From NCBI RefSeq assembly GCF_017571475.1, contig NZ_JAGETW010000003.1, forward strand, positions 186,001-250,000: a stretch of 64,000 nucleotides of DNA, given 5' to 3'. The stretch comes from Thiomicrorhabdus sp. 6S3-12. GTDB lineage: Bacteria; Pseudomonadota; Gammaproteobacteria; Thiomicrospirales; Thiomicrospiraceae. Both the position numbers and the translations under genes were made by a program. Below the pieces are notes generated by a model. The model worked only from the letters and a program-made list of their open reading frames with translations. It searched no databases and had not been told where the DNA came from. Shown here one piece after another: positions 52,798 to 63,137 of this stretch; within the stretch, counting starts at the first letter, position 1; each line of letters opens with the position of its first letter.

Positions 52798-53841
52798 TTA
52801 CGGCAACAACGCAACCTGGGTCAGTCCCAAGGTTTCATCAAGACCGAACAGAATGTTCATATTCTGCACTGCCTGGCCCGCCGCACCTTTCACAAGGTTA
52901 TCGATCACGGAGCTCACGACCACCTGAGAACTGCCCTGAGGACGGTACACCGCCAGACGGCACATATTCGAGCCTTTAACCATTCGCGTTTCCGGCAGAC
53001 TGCCGGCTGGCATCACATCCACAAACGGCTCGTCTTTATAGGTTTCTTCGAATAATTGCTGCAATTCCGCCTGAGACATATCGGTGTTCATCGTCGCATA
53101 GATCGAGTTTTCCATACCGCGAACCATCGGCACCAGGTGCGGCACAAACGTCAACCCGACTTCTCCGCCGCTCAACTGAGTCAACTTTTCCTTCATCTCC
53201 GGAAGGTGACGATGCCCGGACACGCCATAAGCTTTGAAGCTCTCGCTCATTTCCGCGCCTAACATGGCTACATTCGCTCCGCGCCCGGCACCGCTGACAC
53301 CGGATTTTCCGTCGGCGATAATATTACTTGGATCAATCACCCCCGCCTTAAGCAACGGCAATAATCCCAGCATGACACTGGTCGGGTAGCAGCCCGGATT
53401 GGCGATAATCATCGCTTTGGCAATACTGTCGCGGAAATACTCAGGCAGACCGTAACAGACCTTGTCAAAAAGTTTTGCTTCGGTATGCGGCATTCCGTAC
53501 CACTTAGACCATACGTCCAGATCTTCGATACGGAAATCGGCAGCCAGATCAATCACCTTGACACCGGCAGAGGTCAATTCGTCTGCCATACTCATGGCAA
53601 CCCCATGCGGGGTGGCGAAAAACACGATATCGCAAGACTTCAGTTTTTCGCTGTCCGGCTGAGTAAATTGAAGATCGTAAATGCCGCGCAAATTCGGGTA
53701 CATATCCGCAACTGCCACACCCTCTTCGCTGCGCGAAGTAATCATGCTTACCTCCGCCTGCGGATGATTGGCCAGAAGTCTCAATAATTCAACGCCGGTA
53801 TAACCTGTACCACCGACAATACCCACTTTTACTTTTTGCAT
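52798..53841 (-). CDS. argC: N-acetyl-gamma-glutamyl-phosphate reductase
   Basis: NADPH-dependent third step of arginine synthesis. The 347-residue protein has [28 protein letters not shown], the catalytic cysteine in [19 protein letters not shown] and [11 protein letters not shown]. The argC-erpA neighbourhood is common in gammaproteobacteria. AAAAGGATC precedes the ATG. Confidence 0.97.
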   Translation of the reverse strand: MQKVKVGIVGGTGYTGVELLRLLANHPQAEVSMITSRSEEGVAVADMYPNLRGIYDLQFTQPDSEKLKSCDIVFFATPHGVAMSMADELTSAGVKVIDLAADFRIEDLDVWSKWYGMPHTEAKLFDKVCYGLPEYFRDSIAKAMIIANPGCYPTSVMLGLLPLLKAGVIDPSNIIADGKSGVSGAGRGANVAMLGAEMSESFKAYGVSGHRHLPEMKEKLTQLSGGEVGLTFVPHLVPMVRGMENSIYATMNTDMSQAELQQLFEETYKDEPFVDVMPAGSLPETRMVKGSNMCRLAVYRPQGSSQVVVSSVIDNLVKGAAGQAVQNMNILFGLDETLGLTQVALLP

Positions 53842-54110
53842 TTTTTTGATCCTTTTCTGCGCTGCTCGCCGGTAAAAAGCGAATGAAACGTTTTATTTTA
53901 CCGTTTGCCGTCGATTCGGTCTAATAATGTTCCATACGACAACTATAGAGAAAAATAAATACGCGATGCCGGGTTGGCTTTTAAAACAAATCAGACAACT
54001 CTTATCCATTTTTTCTCAATATCTGCCGCTAGGCATCTTAAGCAAATCGCGCTAAGGTATCCGTAAACGAAATTGTTTCGATACGCATTCCGGATGGAGG
54101 CCCGATCGCC

Positions 54111-55022
54111 ATGTCACATCTCAAAGAATCCGATATTACGCCACGAGAGTGGTTCCTCAACCGCCGGCAGTTTCTCCGCTCCATAGGCGCGGCCGGACTC
54201 CTGAGCACACCTTTGCACGCTTTTGCCGACAACGCCCTGAAATTCCAGCCGAATCCTCTGTACCGGCCAGATCTCAAGCTAACCGACACGGAACATGCGC
54301 TGCATTACAATAATTTCTACGAACTCGGCACGGGTAAATCCGATCCCTATCGAAACGCAGATCAGTTAATTACCGATAACTGGCAGGTTAGAATCGAAGG
54401 TGAATGCGCCAAACCGCAGACATTCGATATGGATGATCTGCTGGGAATCGAACAGGAAGAGCGGATTTACCGTTTCCGCTGTGTCGAAGGCTGGTCAATG
54501 GTTGTTCCCTGGATCGGCTTTCCACTGAGTAAACTACTCAATAAAGTCGAGCCGACCAGCAAGGCAAAATATGTCGAATTCATCAGCATTCTTGACCGAA
54601 AAAACCTGCCGGGACAACGCTTCAACATTCTCGACTGGCCTTACCGGGAAGGCCTGCGTATCGACGAAGCCATGCACCCACTGACCTTAATGGCGACCGG
54701 CCTGTACGGCGAAGCCTTACAGAATCAAAGCGGCGCACCGATCCGCTTGATCGTTCCGTGGAAATACGGATTCAAAAGCAGCAAATCCATTGTCACCATT
54801 CGTTTGGTCGAAAAGCAGCCTATCTCCTCTTGGATGCAGGCGACGCCGAGCGAATACGGCTTTTACTCCAACGTCAATCCGCAAGTTCCACACCGGCGCT
54901 GGTCACAAGCCAAAGAGCGCCCGCTAGGTTCCTTTTTCAAGCAGAAAACATTAATGTTTAACGGCTATGCAGACGAAGTTGCCGCACTGTACAGCGGCAT
55001 GGATTTACGCCGCCATTTCTAA
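54111..55022 (+). CDS. msrP: periplasmic methionine sulfoxide reductase catalytic subunit MsrP
   Basis: Molybdoenzyme that repairs oxidised methionine in periplasmic proteins, taking electrons from MsrQ. The 303-residue protein has a twin-arginine signal (NRRQFLRSIGAAGLLS) near residue 20, the molybdenum cysteine in YRFRCVEGWSMVVPWIGFPL, and the C-terminal IRLIVPWKYGFKSSKSIV. msrQ follows after 11 bases, which confirms the pair. Confidence 0.97.
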   Translation: MSHLKESDITPREWFLNRRQFLRSIGAAGLLSTPLHAFADNALKFQPNPLYRPDLKLTDTEHALHYNNFYELGTGKSDPYRNADQLITDNWQVRIEGECAKPQTFDMDDLLGIEQEERIYRFRCVEGWSMVVPWIGFPLSKLLNKVEPTSKAKYVEFISILDRKNLPGQRFNILDWPYREGLRIDEAMHPLTLMATGLYGEALQNQSGAPIRLIVPWKYGFKSSKSIVTIRLVEKQPISSWMQATPSEYGFYSNVNPQVPHRRWSQAKERPLGSFFKQKTLMFNGYADEVAALYSGMDLRRHF

Positions 55023-55033
55023 GGAAAGAAAGA

Positions 55034-55621
55034 ATGCCTCTGGCCGTCAAGCTTTTGATTTTCAGTCTATTGTGCGCCCTGCCTGCGGTCGATCTGGGCT
55101 GGAAGCTATTACAGGACAATCTGGGAGCCAACCCGGTGGAAACACTGGAACACACCACCGGCGACTGGGCAATCTATTTTCTGTTGCTGACGCTCAGCAT
55201 ATCGCCTCTTCAGCAACTTTTCGTTCCCAAATGGCCGATTCCGATGCACCTTATTCGACGTGTCCTCGGACTCAGCGCTTTCGTTTACGCATTGCTTCAC
55301 CTTGCGGTCTATTTTATTTTCGATATGGGACTGGATATTGATGAAGCCGTTCAGGACATCGCCACCCGACCGTTTATCATGATCGGCATGACAGCATTGA
55401 TTCTGCTCATTCCTTTGGCCGTCACCTCGACCCAAGGCTGGCAAAAGCGCCTGAAACGTCGCTGGCAACAATTACATAAACTGATCTACCCAATCACCTT
55501 TCTTGGCATATTGCACTATGCGCTACTGGTAAAGGCCGACCTTTTCATGCCATTACTGTATCTACTGTTGTTCAGCGTTCTCATGCTGTTGAGACAGTTT
55601 AAGCTGCCGCGTTTACGTTAA
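55034..55621 (+). CDS. msrQ: heme-binding membrane subunit MsrQ
   Basis: Inner-membrane heme b protein of the ferric-reductase-like family passing quinone electrons to MsrP. 195 residues with about six hydrophobic helices and the conserved HTTGDWAIYFLLLTLSISP, LIRRVLGLSAFVYALLHLAVYFIFD and WQQLHKLIYPITFLGILHY segments, which contain the heme histidines. Its stop overlaps the convergent GST gene by four bases. Confidence 0.95.
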   Translation: MPLAVKLLIFSLLCALPAVDLGWKLLQDNLGANPVETLEHTTGDWAIYFLLLTLSISPLQQLFVPKWPIPMHLIRRVLGLSAFVYALLHLAVYFIFDMGLDIDEAVQDIATRPFIMIGMTALILLIPLAVTSTQGWQKRLKRRWQQLHKLIYPITFLGILHYALLVKADLFMPLLYLLLFSVLMLLRQFKLPRLR

Positions 55622-56346
55622 TCTGGAAAATCGCTTTCGGCCTTTTGACGAAACTGGTCTCTGGTCTGCAACTCCGCTTCATCCAACCACAATGGCTGAT
55701 GCCCTCTGCGCCATACGGGACGGTTTTTCATCACCGCCTTGAAATACCCGCTATCAAGGTGACGGTGCAGCCAAGCCTGCAAAGCCGGATATGCGGCCTG
55801 CGTAAACCAAGCTTTATCCACATGGGCAAACTGACGGACAAACGGAAATATCGCCAGATCCGCAATCGTCAGACTGTCGCCAAGAAGATAACGGCTATTC
55901 TGCAAACAGGCTTCAAGCGTGCGTAAGAACAACTCTCCCTGCGCGCGCGCCTGCTCGGCAGGTATTTCCGGAAATTGTTCGGGATACTTATAGGCATCGA
56001 GATTCGCCTTAAAAGACGTATCGTTCTCTTCAATTAACGCCATAAGGAGTTGCTGCTGTTGCACATCCTGTGGATAAAGCGGACTTTTCCCCATCTTATC
56101 CTTCAGCGCCCAACACATAATGTCCCAACTTTCATCCAGCACCTCTCCGCCGGGCAACAGCAAAACAGGAATCGTACCTTTAGCGGAAGCAGCCAGCATT
56201 TCATCGGGCTTATCCCAAAAAACAATCTCTCTTTGCTCAACCTGAATACCGGAGAAGTATAGCGCCAGCCGTGCGCGCATCGCATAAGGACAACGGCGAT
56301 AAGAGTAAAGAACCGGAAACCTGTTTTGCCCTGACTCAAAATGCAT
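55618..56346 (-). CDS. glutathione S-transferase family protein
   Basis: A 242-residue GST. The N-terminal thioredoxin-like domain has YSYRRCPYAMRARLALYFSG, a redox-type CPYA motif, and GTIPVLLLPGGEVLDESWDI (the cis-Pro and glutathione-binding region). A helical C-terminal domain with DSLTIADLAIFPFVRQFAHVD follows. The CPYA cysteine suggests thiol transferase or deglutathionylation rather than conjugation. gshAB in this window supply glutathione. Confidence 0.9.
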   Translation of the reverse strand: MHFESGQNRFPVLYSYRRCPYAMRARLALYFSGIQVEQREIVFWDKPDEMLAASAKGTIPVLLLPGGEVLDESWDIMCWALKDKMGKSPLYPQDVQQQQLLMALIEENDTSFKANLDAYKYPEQFPEIPAEQARAQGELFLRTLEACLQNSRYLLGDSLTIADLAIFPFVRQFAHVDKAWFTQAAYPALQAWLHRHLDSGYFKAVMKNRPVWRRGHQPLWLDEAELQTRDQFRQKAESDFPD

Positions 56347-56477
56347 TCGGCACTCCCTTTGAAAAAGAAGCCTAATTTAGAAAATTCGCTTCCAAGAAGC
56401 AAATCCATTTCCGCCGTTTTTTGACATTTCAAATTGAGGCTTTAGGATGAAGGACTCCAGACACAACCGGAGATACC

Positions 56478-57374
56478 ATGCCGTTTCTTAGAAACACGCT
56501 CTTTTTACTCAGTTTATTTATTTTTTCCGCTAATGTTCAGGCTCAACTGCATACCAAAGAGACGCAGAATATCGAAAATCTCGACGAACCCGTCTACAAC
56601 CCTTTTATCGAACGCTACGTGCTCGATGAACTCAAGCAGTTACGTACCGATATGAACGACCTCCATGTCGATCTCACCAAAGAGGTCGTCAACCGGGAAA
56701 TGGCCGCCACAACACGCGCCGTAAGTTATGCCACCGATACCATCACTTACTTTTTCTATCTGATCGCCGGGGTCAGTTCCGTACTGGTACTGGTCGGCTG
56801 GAACTCTCTGCGCGAAGTGAAAGAAAAGGTTCATACGCTGGCGAACACAAAAATCGAAGAAGTCGTTTCCGAATACGAAGACCGTTTGGAAAAACTCGAA
56901 GAAGAACTTAACCGCAAATCCCGCGGCATCACCAGCGCTCAGAAAAGGCTCTCGCAACATCAGGATATCTACAGTCTATGGCTCAAGGCAGGCCAGGAAC
57001 AGATTGCTAGTAACAAGGTAGAAATTTATGATCAAATTCTGGAGCGCGATCCGGAAAACGCCGAAGCCCTGACTTACAAAGCGGATGTCGTGCTAGACAT
57101 GGACGAACCGCACTGGGCCATTTCATTGTGCTTGCAGGCACTGAGAATCGATCCTGAAAACAGCCATGCGATGTATCAACTGGCGAGCGCCTACGCACTT
57201 CTCGGTTCAACGGAAACCGCTTTGCAATATCTGGAAAAATCGCTTAATGGCGCCGAAGGGAATGCCGAATCGATCTATAACGACTCTCACTTCGAAAGCC
57301 TTAAAGGCAACCAGCGTTTTATCGAACTGCTGAAATCCTATGACAGCAGCTACATGCTGTCCGAAGCGGATTAA
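56478..57374 (+). CDS. membrane protein with coiled coil and TPR repeats
   Basis: A 298-residue protein. It has a signal peptide (LFLLSLFIFSANVQA), a short periplasmic part, a transmembrane helix near 90-110 (YFFYLIAGVSSVLVLVGW), a coiled coil (EEVVSEYEDRLEKLEEELNRKS), and TPR repeats from about 165 (YDQILERDPENAEALTYKADVVLDMDEPHWAISLCLQALRIDPENSHAMYQLASAYALLGSTETALQYLEKSL). The TPR end should face the cytoplasm. Likely a scaffold; partner unknown. Confidence 0.85.
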   Translation: MPFLRNTLFLLSLFIFSANVQAQLHTKETQNIENLDEPVYNPFIERYVLDELKQLRTDMNDLHVDLTKEVVNREMAATTRAVSYATDTITYFFYLIAGVSSVLVLVGWNSLREVKEKVHTLANTKIEEVVSEYEDRLEKLEEELNRKSRGITSAQKRLSQHQDIYSLWLKAGQEQIASNKVEIYDQILERDPENAEALTYKADVVLDMDEPHWAISLCLQALRIDPENSHAMYQLASAYALLGSTETALQYLEKSLNGAEGNAESIYNDSHFESLKGNQRFIELLKSYDSSYMLSEAD

Positions 57375-57394
57375 AACGAAAATGTCACCAACGA

Positions 57395-57418
57395 AAAACC
57401 CCGCCTCTGCGGTTTTTT
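57395..57418 (+). terminator. terminator after the TPR gene
   Basis: CCGC-CTCT-GCGG stem extended by AACC/GGTT, followed by TTTTTT, 21 bases after the TPR gene stop. Confidence 0.75.
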
Positions 57419-57560
57419 AAAAAATGAGCGCCAGGCTCAGATTTCTGAGATATATTCACCTTGGTTTTGCGGTAGTGGCTAGGCGTTTTAAAAACCGGAG
57501 CGCAGCAGGCATTTAGACCCATGAACATAGAAGCCATTTCTCAAAAACTTCACAAAACAC

Positions 57561-57584
57561 AAAGACCGGCGGAAGCCGGTCTTT
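57561..57584. terminator. perfect 10-bp hairpin
   Basis: AAAGACCGGC and GCCGGTCTTT flank the loop GGAA. It can act in both directions, although the T-tract is only three bases long. Confidence 0.65.
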
Positions 57585-57645
57585 GGCAATAAATGAAGCA
57601 CATTTAATTTTTCAGGCTCGTCGATACAAATTTAAGATGAAAACA

Positions 57646-57672
57646 AAAAAGCCAGCATTAAGCTGGCTTTTT
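57646..57672. terminator. bidirectional terminator, likely of groESL
   Basis: AAAAAGCCAGC and GCTGGCTTTTT around ATTAA, with A and T tracts on both sides. It is the strongest candidate to end the groESL transcript coming from the right. Confidence 0.8.
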
Positions 57673-57690
57673 AGAAGAATGTAAGCATTA

Positions 57691-57885
57691 TAATTTCTGA
57701 ATTGAGGGTTATATGACTATGCTGTCAATTCGAGGCGGCTAAATGAACCTTAGCGGACGACCATATGGAAATGGTCGTTAGTGCGAAGCAGGATGCCCGA
57801 GCCGAGTGTACATTTTAGTACATGAGCAACGGAAGCATTTAGCCAACAAAGAAGTGGCAGTATAGGCGAAAGCCTCAAATTGAAA

Positions 57886-57888
<3 letters not shown>
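57691..57888. repeat. ~200-base element with nested inverted repeats (MITE-like or structured RNA)
   Basis: The ends TAATTTCTGAATTGAGG (57691-57707) and CCTCAAATTGAAATTA (57873-57888) are imperfect inverted repeats. Inside them are CTATGCTGTCA (57717-57727) versus TGGCAGTATAG (57855-57865), and GGCTAAATG (57737-57745) versus CATTTAGCC (57836-57844), perfect. The centre holds two hairpins: ACGACCAT/ATGGTCGT (57757-57778) and TGTAC/GTACA (57807-57822). The whole could fold into a long stem with a branched tip. No protein is encoded. The right end includes the groEL stop codon. A small non-autonomous mobile element is the simplest reading. Confidence 0.6.
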
Positions 57889-59568
<1,680 letters not shown>

Positions 59569-59594
59569 CTAAATCTAAATTTGAATCAACCTTA

Positions 59595-59885
59595 TTACTC
59601 TACGATCGCGATAATATCGTCTTCGCGCATAATCATTAACGCTTCGCCGTTATCATCCTTAACTTCCTGACCAGAGTACTGACCGAACATAACTTTATCG
59701 CCGACCTTAACTGTCATGGCGATAATCGCGCCAGAATCAGAAGCCTTACCAGGACCTACAGCGACCACTTCACCCATGTTCTCTTTTTCCTGAGCAGATC
59801 CCGGAAGAAGGATCCCGCTTTCAGTTTGCTTTTTCTCTTCAACACGGCGAATCACAACGCGGTCTTGTAAAGGTTTAATGTTCAT
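59595..59885 (-). CDS. groES: co-chaperonin GroES (10 kDa)
   Basis: Lid of the GroEL chamber, 96 residues, with [33 protein letters not shown] (mobile loop) and [26 protein letters not shown] precedes the ATG. First gene of the groESL operon. Confidence 0.98.
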   Translation of the reverse strand: MNIKPLQDRVVIRRVEEKKQTESGILLPGSAQEKENMGEVVAVGPGKASDSGAIIAMTVKVGDKVMFGQYSGQEVKDDNGEALMIMREDDIIAIVE

Positions 59886-60371
59886 AGGTTTCTCCCTAAA
59901 AAGTTAGATATCAAAATACATATAAAAAAGAGGTTTTCCGGACGCCGTTTAAACTATTCCACTAAAACAGCAATCCTTGTGCTTTAAGCCCGCGGCAAAT
60001 CGCGTAAGCATAAAGCAAAAATTAGCACTCCAAACTTTAGAGTGCTAATCATTTTATTCATCAGCATAAAGCTGTCAACAGATATGGGGGCATTTGAAAT
60101 ATTTTCAACCCAGCGATTCAAAAAAAGTCGGATCGATACAGTATCCGATTGATTTTTCTGGGAGTTTCCAATAGCGTTTTTTATCGATCTGGATCGCCAT
60201 CTCATTCCTGACCACGAGTTCAAGTAAATAATAAATACAAAAAAGCACCGCAAGACTTTGCTATGGTAAGCACTCAGAAAAGACTCTTTCCAGGGTAAAA
60301 CAAACTAAAACATCGTTTCTACACCCTTTATACTTGAAGAGATAGAAGCAGTTTTTAAGGAACCTTAAGCG
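59886..60371. other. 486-base divergent gap before groES
   Basis: Holds the CIRCE element, the groES leader, and a hairpin TCGGAT/ATCCGA (about 60128-60149) followed by TTGATTTTT. The remainder should carry the promoter of the diguanylate cyclase gene at 60372; none stands out. Confidence 0.5.
60022..60048 (-). promoter_or_regulatory. CIRCE operator for HrcA
   Basis: TTAGCACTC (60022-60030), nine-base spacer, GAGTGCTAA (60040-60048): a perfect CIRCE inverted repeat, 137 bases upstream of groES. HrcA would repress groESL in the absence of heat stress. Confidence 0.97.
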
Positions 60372-63053
60372 ATGATACCAACCGGCAACCGTCTAGCGTT
60401 TTTTGTTGTCACTCTCTTTTGGTTACTCAGTCTTACATTTCCGTTCAGAGCGATTGCCGCTGCGGATTCTCCGGTTCCGATCAAAGTGCTTTTCAACTGG
60501 CATCACCAATTCGAATATGCCGGGTTCTACGCCGCCCAGAAAAAAGGTTTTTATAAGGATGTCGGTCTCGACGTTCAACTGGATGCGTGGAACGGACACA
60601 GCATCATCGATCAGGTGGTTAACGGCGATTACCAAATCGGCGTTGACGGAAGTCTGATTCTCAAGGATTACATCAACGGCAAGCCGATCAAAATCCTTTT
60701 CCCTTCTTTGCAGTACTCCCCGATTGTGTTTCTGGCGCATAAACCGATCGACTCCCTGCACGATCTTGCAGGGAAAAAATTAATGTTTGCACACAATTAT
60801 GAGATTTACGCCTTACTCAATAAAGCCGGCTTGACTGCAGACGATATTCAGCAACTGCCGCATAGCGCTAATGTTCAAGATTTTATCGATAAGAAAGTCG
60901 ACTTTTATTCCGCTTTCAGCACCAATGAACCGGCTCAGTTAAACGAAAAAAACCTCACTTACTCGCTGATCGACCCAAAATCCTTCGGCATTAACTCTTA
61001 TGGCGATTTCACCTTTACCTCGCAAGATTTCGCAAGTAAGCATCCCGACCAGCTCGAAGCCTTTAAACGCGCGACCATTCGCGGCTGGCACTACGCCCTC
61101 GAAAACCCGATGGAGATTGTCGACTACGTTCTACAGAGCTACCCGGTTAAAAAAAGCCGCAAGGCTTTGTTATATGAAGCCAACCGCACCGGAGAATTCG
61201 TTCTCAACGGCAAGGCTCCTATCGGCCACCTTTCCTCCGAGCGACTAAAAGCATTAGTGTATGACATGCACTCTTTAGGTATGGTGAATGAAACGCAGCT
61301 TAAACAGTTCGACCCGGACAAATTGATTTTCAAGCCGTATCACATCCACCTGACTGAAGAGGAACGCACCTACCTCAAAGAGAATCCGGTGATCCGGATT
61401 GCCAACGATATCGACTGGGCGCCCTTTGAATTTATCGATTCGCAGGGAAATTATCAGGGGCTGGCCGCAGACTATCTGCGACAACTCGAAAAACTGCTCA
61501 ATATCCGTTTTGAGCCGGTGCAAAACCTGAGCTGGAACCAAGTCATCGAAAAAATGCAGAACGGCGAACTGGACATGTTCTCCTGCGCTGTCGCCACCGA
61601 CGCGCGCAAACGCTACGCTAAATTCACCAGCCCTTACCTCTCGTTTCCGATGGTCGCTCTGGGTAAAGAATCACTCGACTACATTCAAGGGATTGACCAG
61701 CTAAACGGCCAGACTATCGCCGTCGTTAAGGGATACGCCAGTTTCGATTATCTGCAGCAACACAACCCACAAATCAAGATACTTGAAGTCCAGGATATTG
61801 AAGCCGGAATCCGAGCCGTGCAGGAAGGTCAAGCCTTGGCCTATTTCGGCAACCTGGCCGCAATCAGCCACAAACTCAAACAACTCGGCGACCTGAACCT
61901 TAAGATCGCCGGACAGATTGGCCCGCGTTTCGAACTGGCCATGGGGGCTAACCTGGAAAACGCCATTCTGCGAGATATTCTGCAAAAAGCGCTGGACGCC
62001 ATTCCGGAATCGGAAAAAAGCCGTATCTACAACGATTGGTTACAGCTGAGAATCGTTCAGGAATATGACTACAGCAAACTGGTTCTTCCGTTCTCGGTCA
62101 TCGGCGGAATATTCCTGTTTACCCTGATACTGCTCGGGGTACAGAAGCGTTATCAGAATAAGCTTCAATCTTATCTGGGCACCATCAACGAACTCAATTA
62201 TGCTTCCATTACCGATGCCAACCAGAGAATGATCTGGGTCAGCGACAGCTTATGCACGCTGACCGGCTATTCGCGAAAAGAGCTCATCAATAAACCGCAT
62301 AAAATTCTGATGCACCAAAACTCGCATGAACTGGGGATTGATCCGGACAAAATCTGGGAATACCTCAAGACAGGGAGAACCTGGAGCGGCGAATTGATTG
62401 CACAGAAAAAGAACGGTGAAGATCTCTGGGTTCACGCTACCGCCGTTCCGGAAATGAGTACGCTTGGAAGGCTACGTCAGGTTCGCACAACGCGACGCGA
62501 CATCACGGCGCAAAAACGATTGGAAGAGATGACCATCAGAGACGAGTTAACCGGCCTGTATAACCGCCGCCACTTTAATAAAGTGCTGTATGAAAAACGT
62601 CATTCACAAGCGGATATTGCCCGAAGCGTGTCTCTTGTCATGATGGACATCGATAAATTCAAAAACCTTAATGACCGCTACGGCCACTATTACGGCGATA
62701 AAGTCCTGCAGCAGCTGGCAGAGCGCATTAAAGAATATTGTCATCAATTGGAAAGCGCCTTCGCGTTCCGCATCGGCGGCGAAGAGTTTGCGCTGATCAT
62801 CACCGGTTTATCCGCGCAAGAACTTCGCGACTCTCTGGAAGCACTGCGTCTGAGCATTGAGGGCTTGAATATCGAGAACCAGTCCACTGAAAGTGAGCGG
62901 CAGATCGTAACCGCTTCGATCGGCGCTTACCCATTGCCCCATGATCTCGATGGCCTATCGGAACACACCATCTATAAACGCGCCGATAAAGCCCTGTATC
63001 AAGCTAAAAAAGCGGGACGCAATCAGGTTGCAATCTGGAGTCCGCAAGACTAA
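60372..63053 (+). CDS. diguanylate cyclase with NMT1-like and SBP_bac_3 periplasmic sensor domains
   Basis: An 893-residue membrane cyclase. A signal peptide (to about 30) is followed by an NMT1/THI5-like domain (FNWHHQFEYAGFYAAQKKGFYKDVGLDVQL, about 35-290), which in other proteins binds pyrimidine or sulfonate ligands. A family 3 amino-acid-type binding domain comes next (about 325-545, IRIANDIDWAPFEFIDSQGNYQGLAADYL), then one TM helix (about 575-592), a PAS domain and a GGDEF domain with an intact GGEEF (802-806). There is no EAL domain. Two stacked ligand-binding modules suggest it reads one or two small molecules and sets c-di-GMP accordingly. Confidence 0.92.
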   Translation: MIPTGNRLAFFVVTLFWLLSLTFPFRAIAAADSPVPIKVLFNWHHQFEYAGFYAAQKKGFYKDVGLDVQLDAWNGHSIIDQVVNGDYQIGVDGSLILKDYINGKPIKILFPSLQYSPIVFLAHKPIDSLHDLAGKKLMFAHNYEIYALLNKAGLTADDIQQLPHSANVQDFIDKKVDFYSAFSTNEPAQLNEKNLTYSLIDPKSFGINSYGDFTFTSQDFASKHPDQLEAFKRATIRGWHYALENPMEIVDYVLQSYPVKKSRKALLYEANRTGEFVLNGKAPIGHLSSERLKALVYDMHSLGMVNETQLKQFDPDKLIFKPYHIHLTEEERTYLKENPVIRIANDIDWAPFEFIDSQGNYQGLAADYLRQLEKLLNIRFEPVQNLSWNQVIEKMQNGELDMFSCAVATDARKRYAKFTSPYLSFPMVALGKESLDYIQGIDQLNGQTIAVVKGYASFDYLQQHNPQIKILEVQDIEAGIRAVQEGQALAYFGNLAAISHKLKQLGDLNLKIAGQIGPRFELAMGANLENAILRDILQKALDAIPESEKSRIYNDWLQLRIVQEYDYSKLVLPFSVIGGIFLFTLILLGVQKRYQNKLQSYLGTINELNYASITDANQRMIWVSDSLCTLTGYSRKELINKPHKILMHQNSHELGIDPDKIWEYLKTGRTWSGELIAQKKNGEDLWVHATAVPEMSTLGRLRQVRTTRRDITAQKRLEEMTIRDELTGLYNRRHFNKVLYEKRHSQADIARSVSLVMMDIDKFKNLNDRYGHYYGDKVLQQLAERIKEYCHQLESAFAFRIGGEEFALIITGLSAQELRDSLEALRLSIEGLNIENQSTESERQIVTASIGAYPLPHDLDGLSEHTIYKRADKALYQAKKAGRNQVAIWSPQD

Positions 63054-63097
63054 ATTGTCACAGCCGGACAAATCCCAACCCTTGTTTCAAGCGCCCA

Positions 63098-63127
63098 TAA
63101 AAATGCCGCTTAAAAGCGGCATTTTTA
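63098..63127. terminator. bidirectional terminator between the cyclase gene and proB
   Basis: AAATGCCGCTT pairs with AGCGGCATTT, followed by a T-rich run, between convergent genes. Confidence 0.88.
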
Positions 63128-63137
63128 TTTTCAAAAC

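Larger units (their letters stand above)
57375..57885. other. 511-base convergent gap with three hairpins and a structured element
   Basis: Contains three terminator-like hairpins (57395-57418, 57561-57584, 57646-57672) and then a ~200-base inverted-repeat element up to the groEL stop. No open reading frame of interest. Confidence 0.7.

Noticed and set aside
59984-60253. 89-codon minus-strand open frame before groES
   Set aside because: It runs across the CIRCE operator and the groES promoter area, has no ribosome-binding site and no recognisable pattern.
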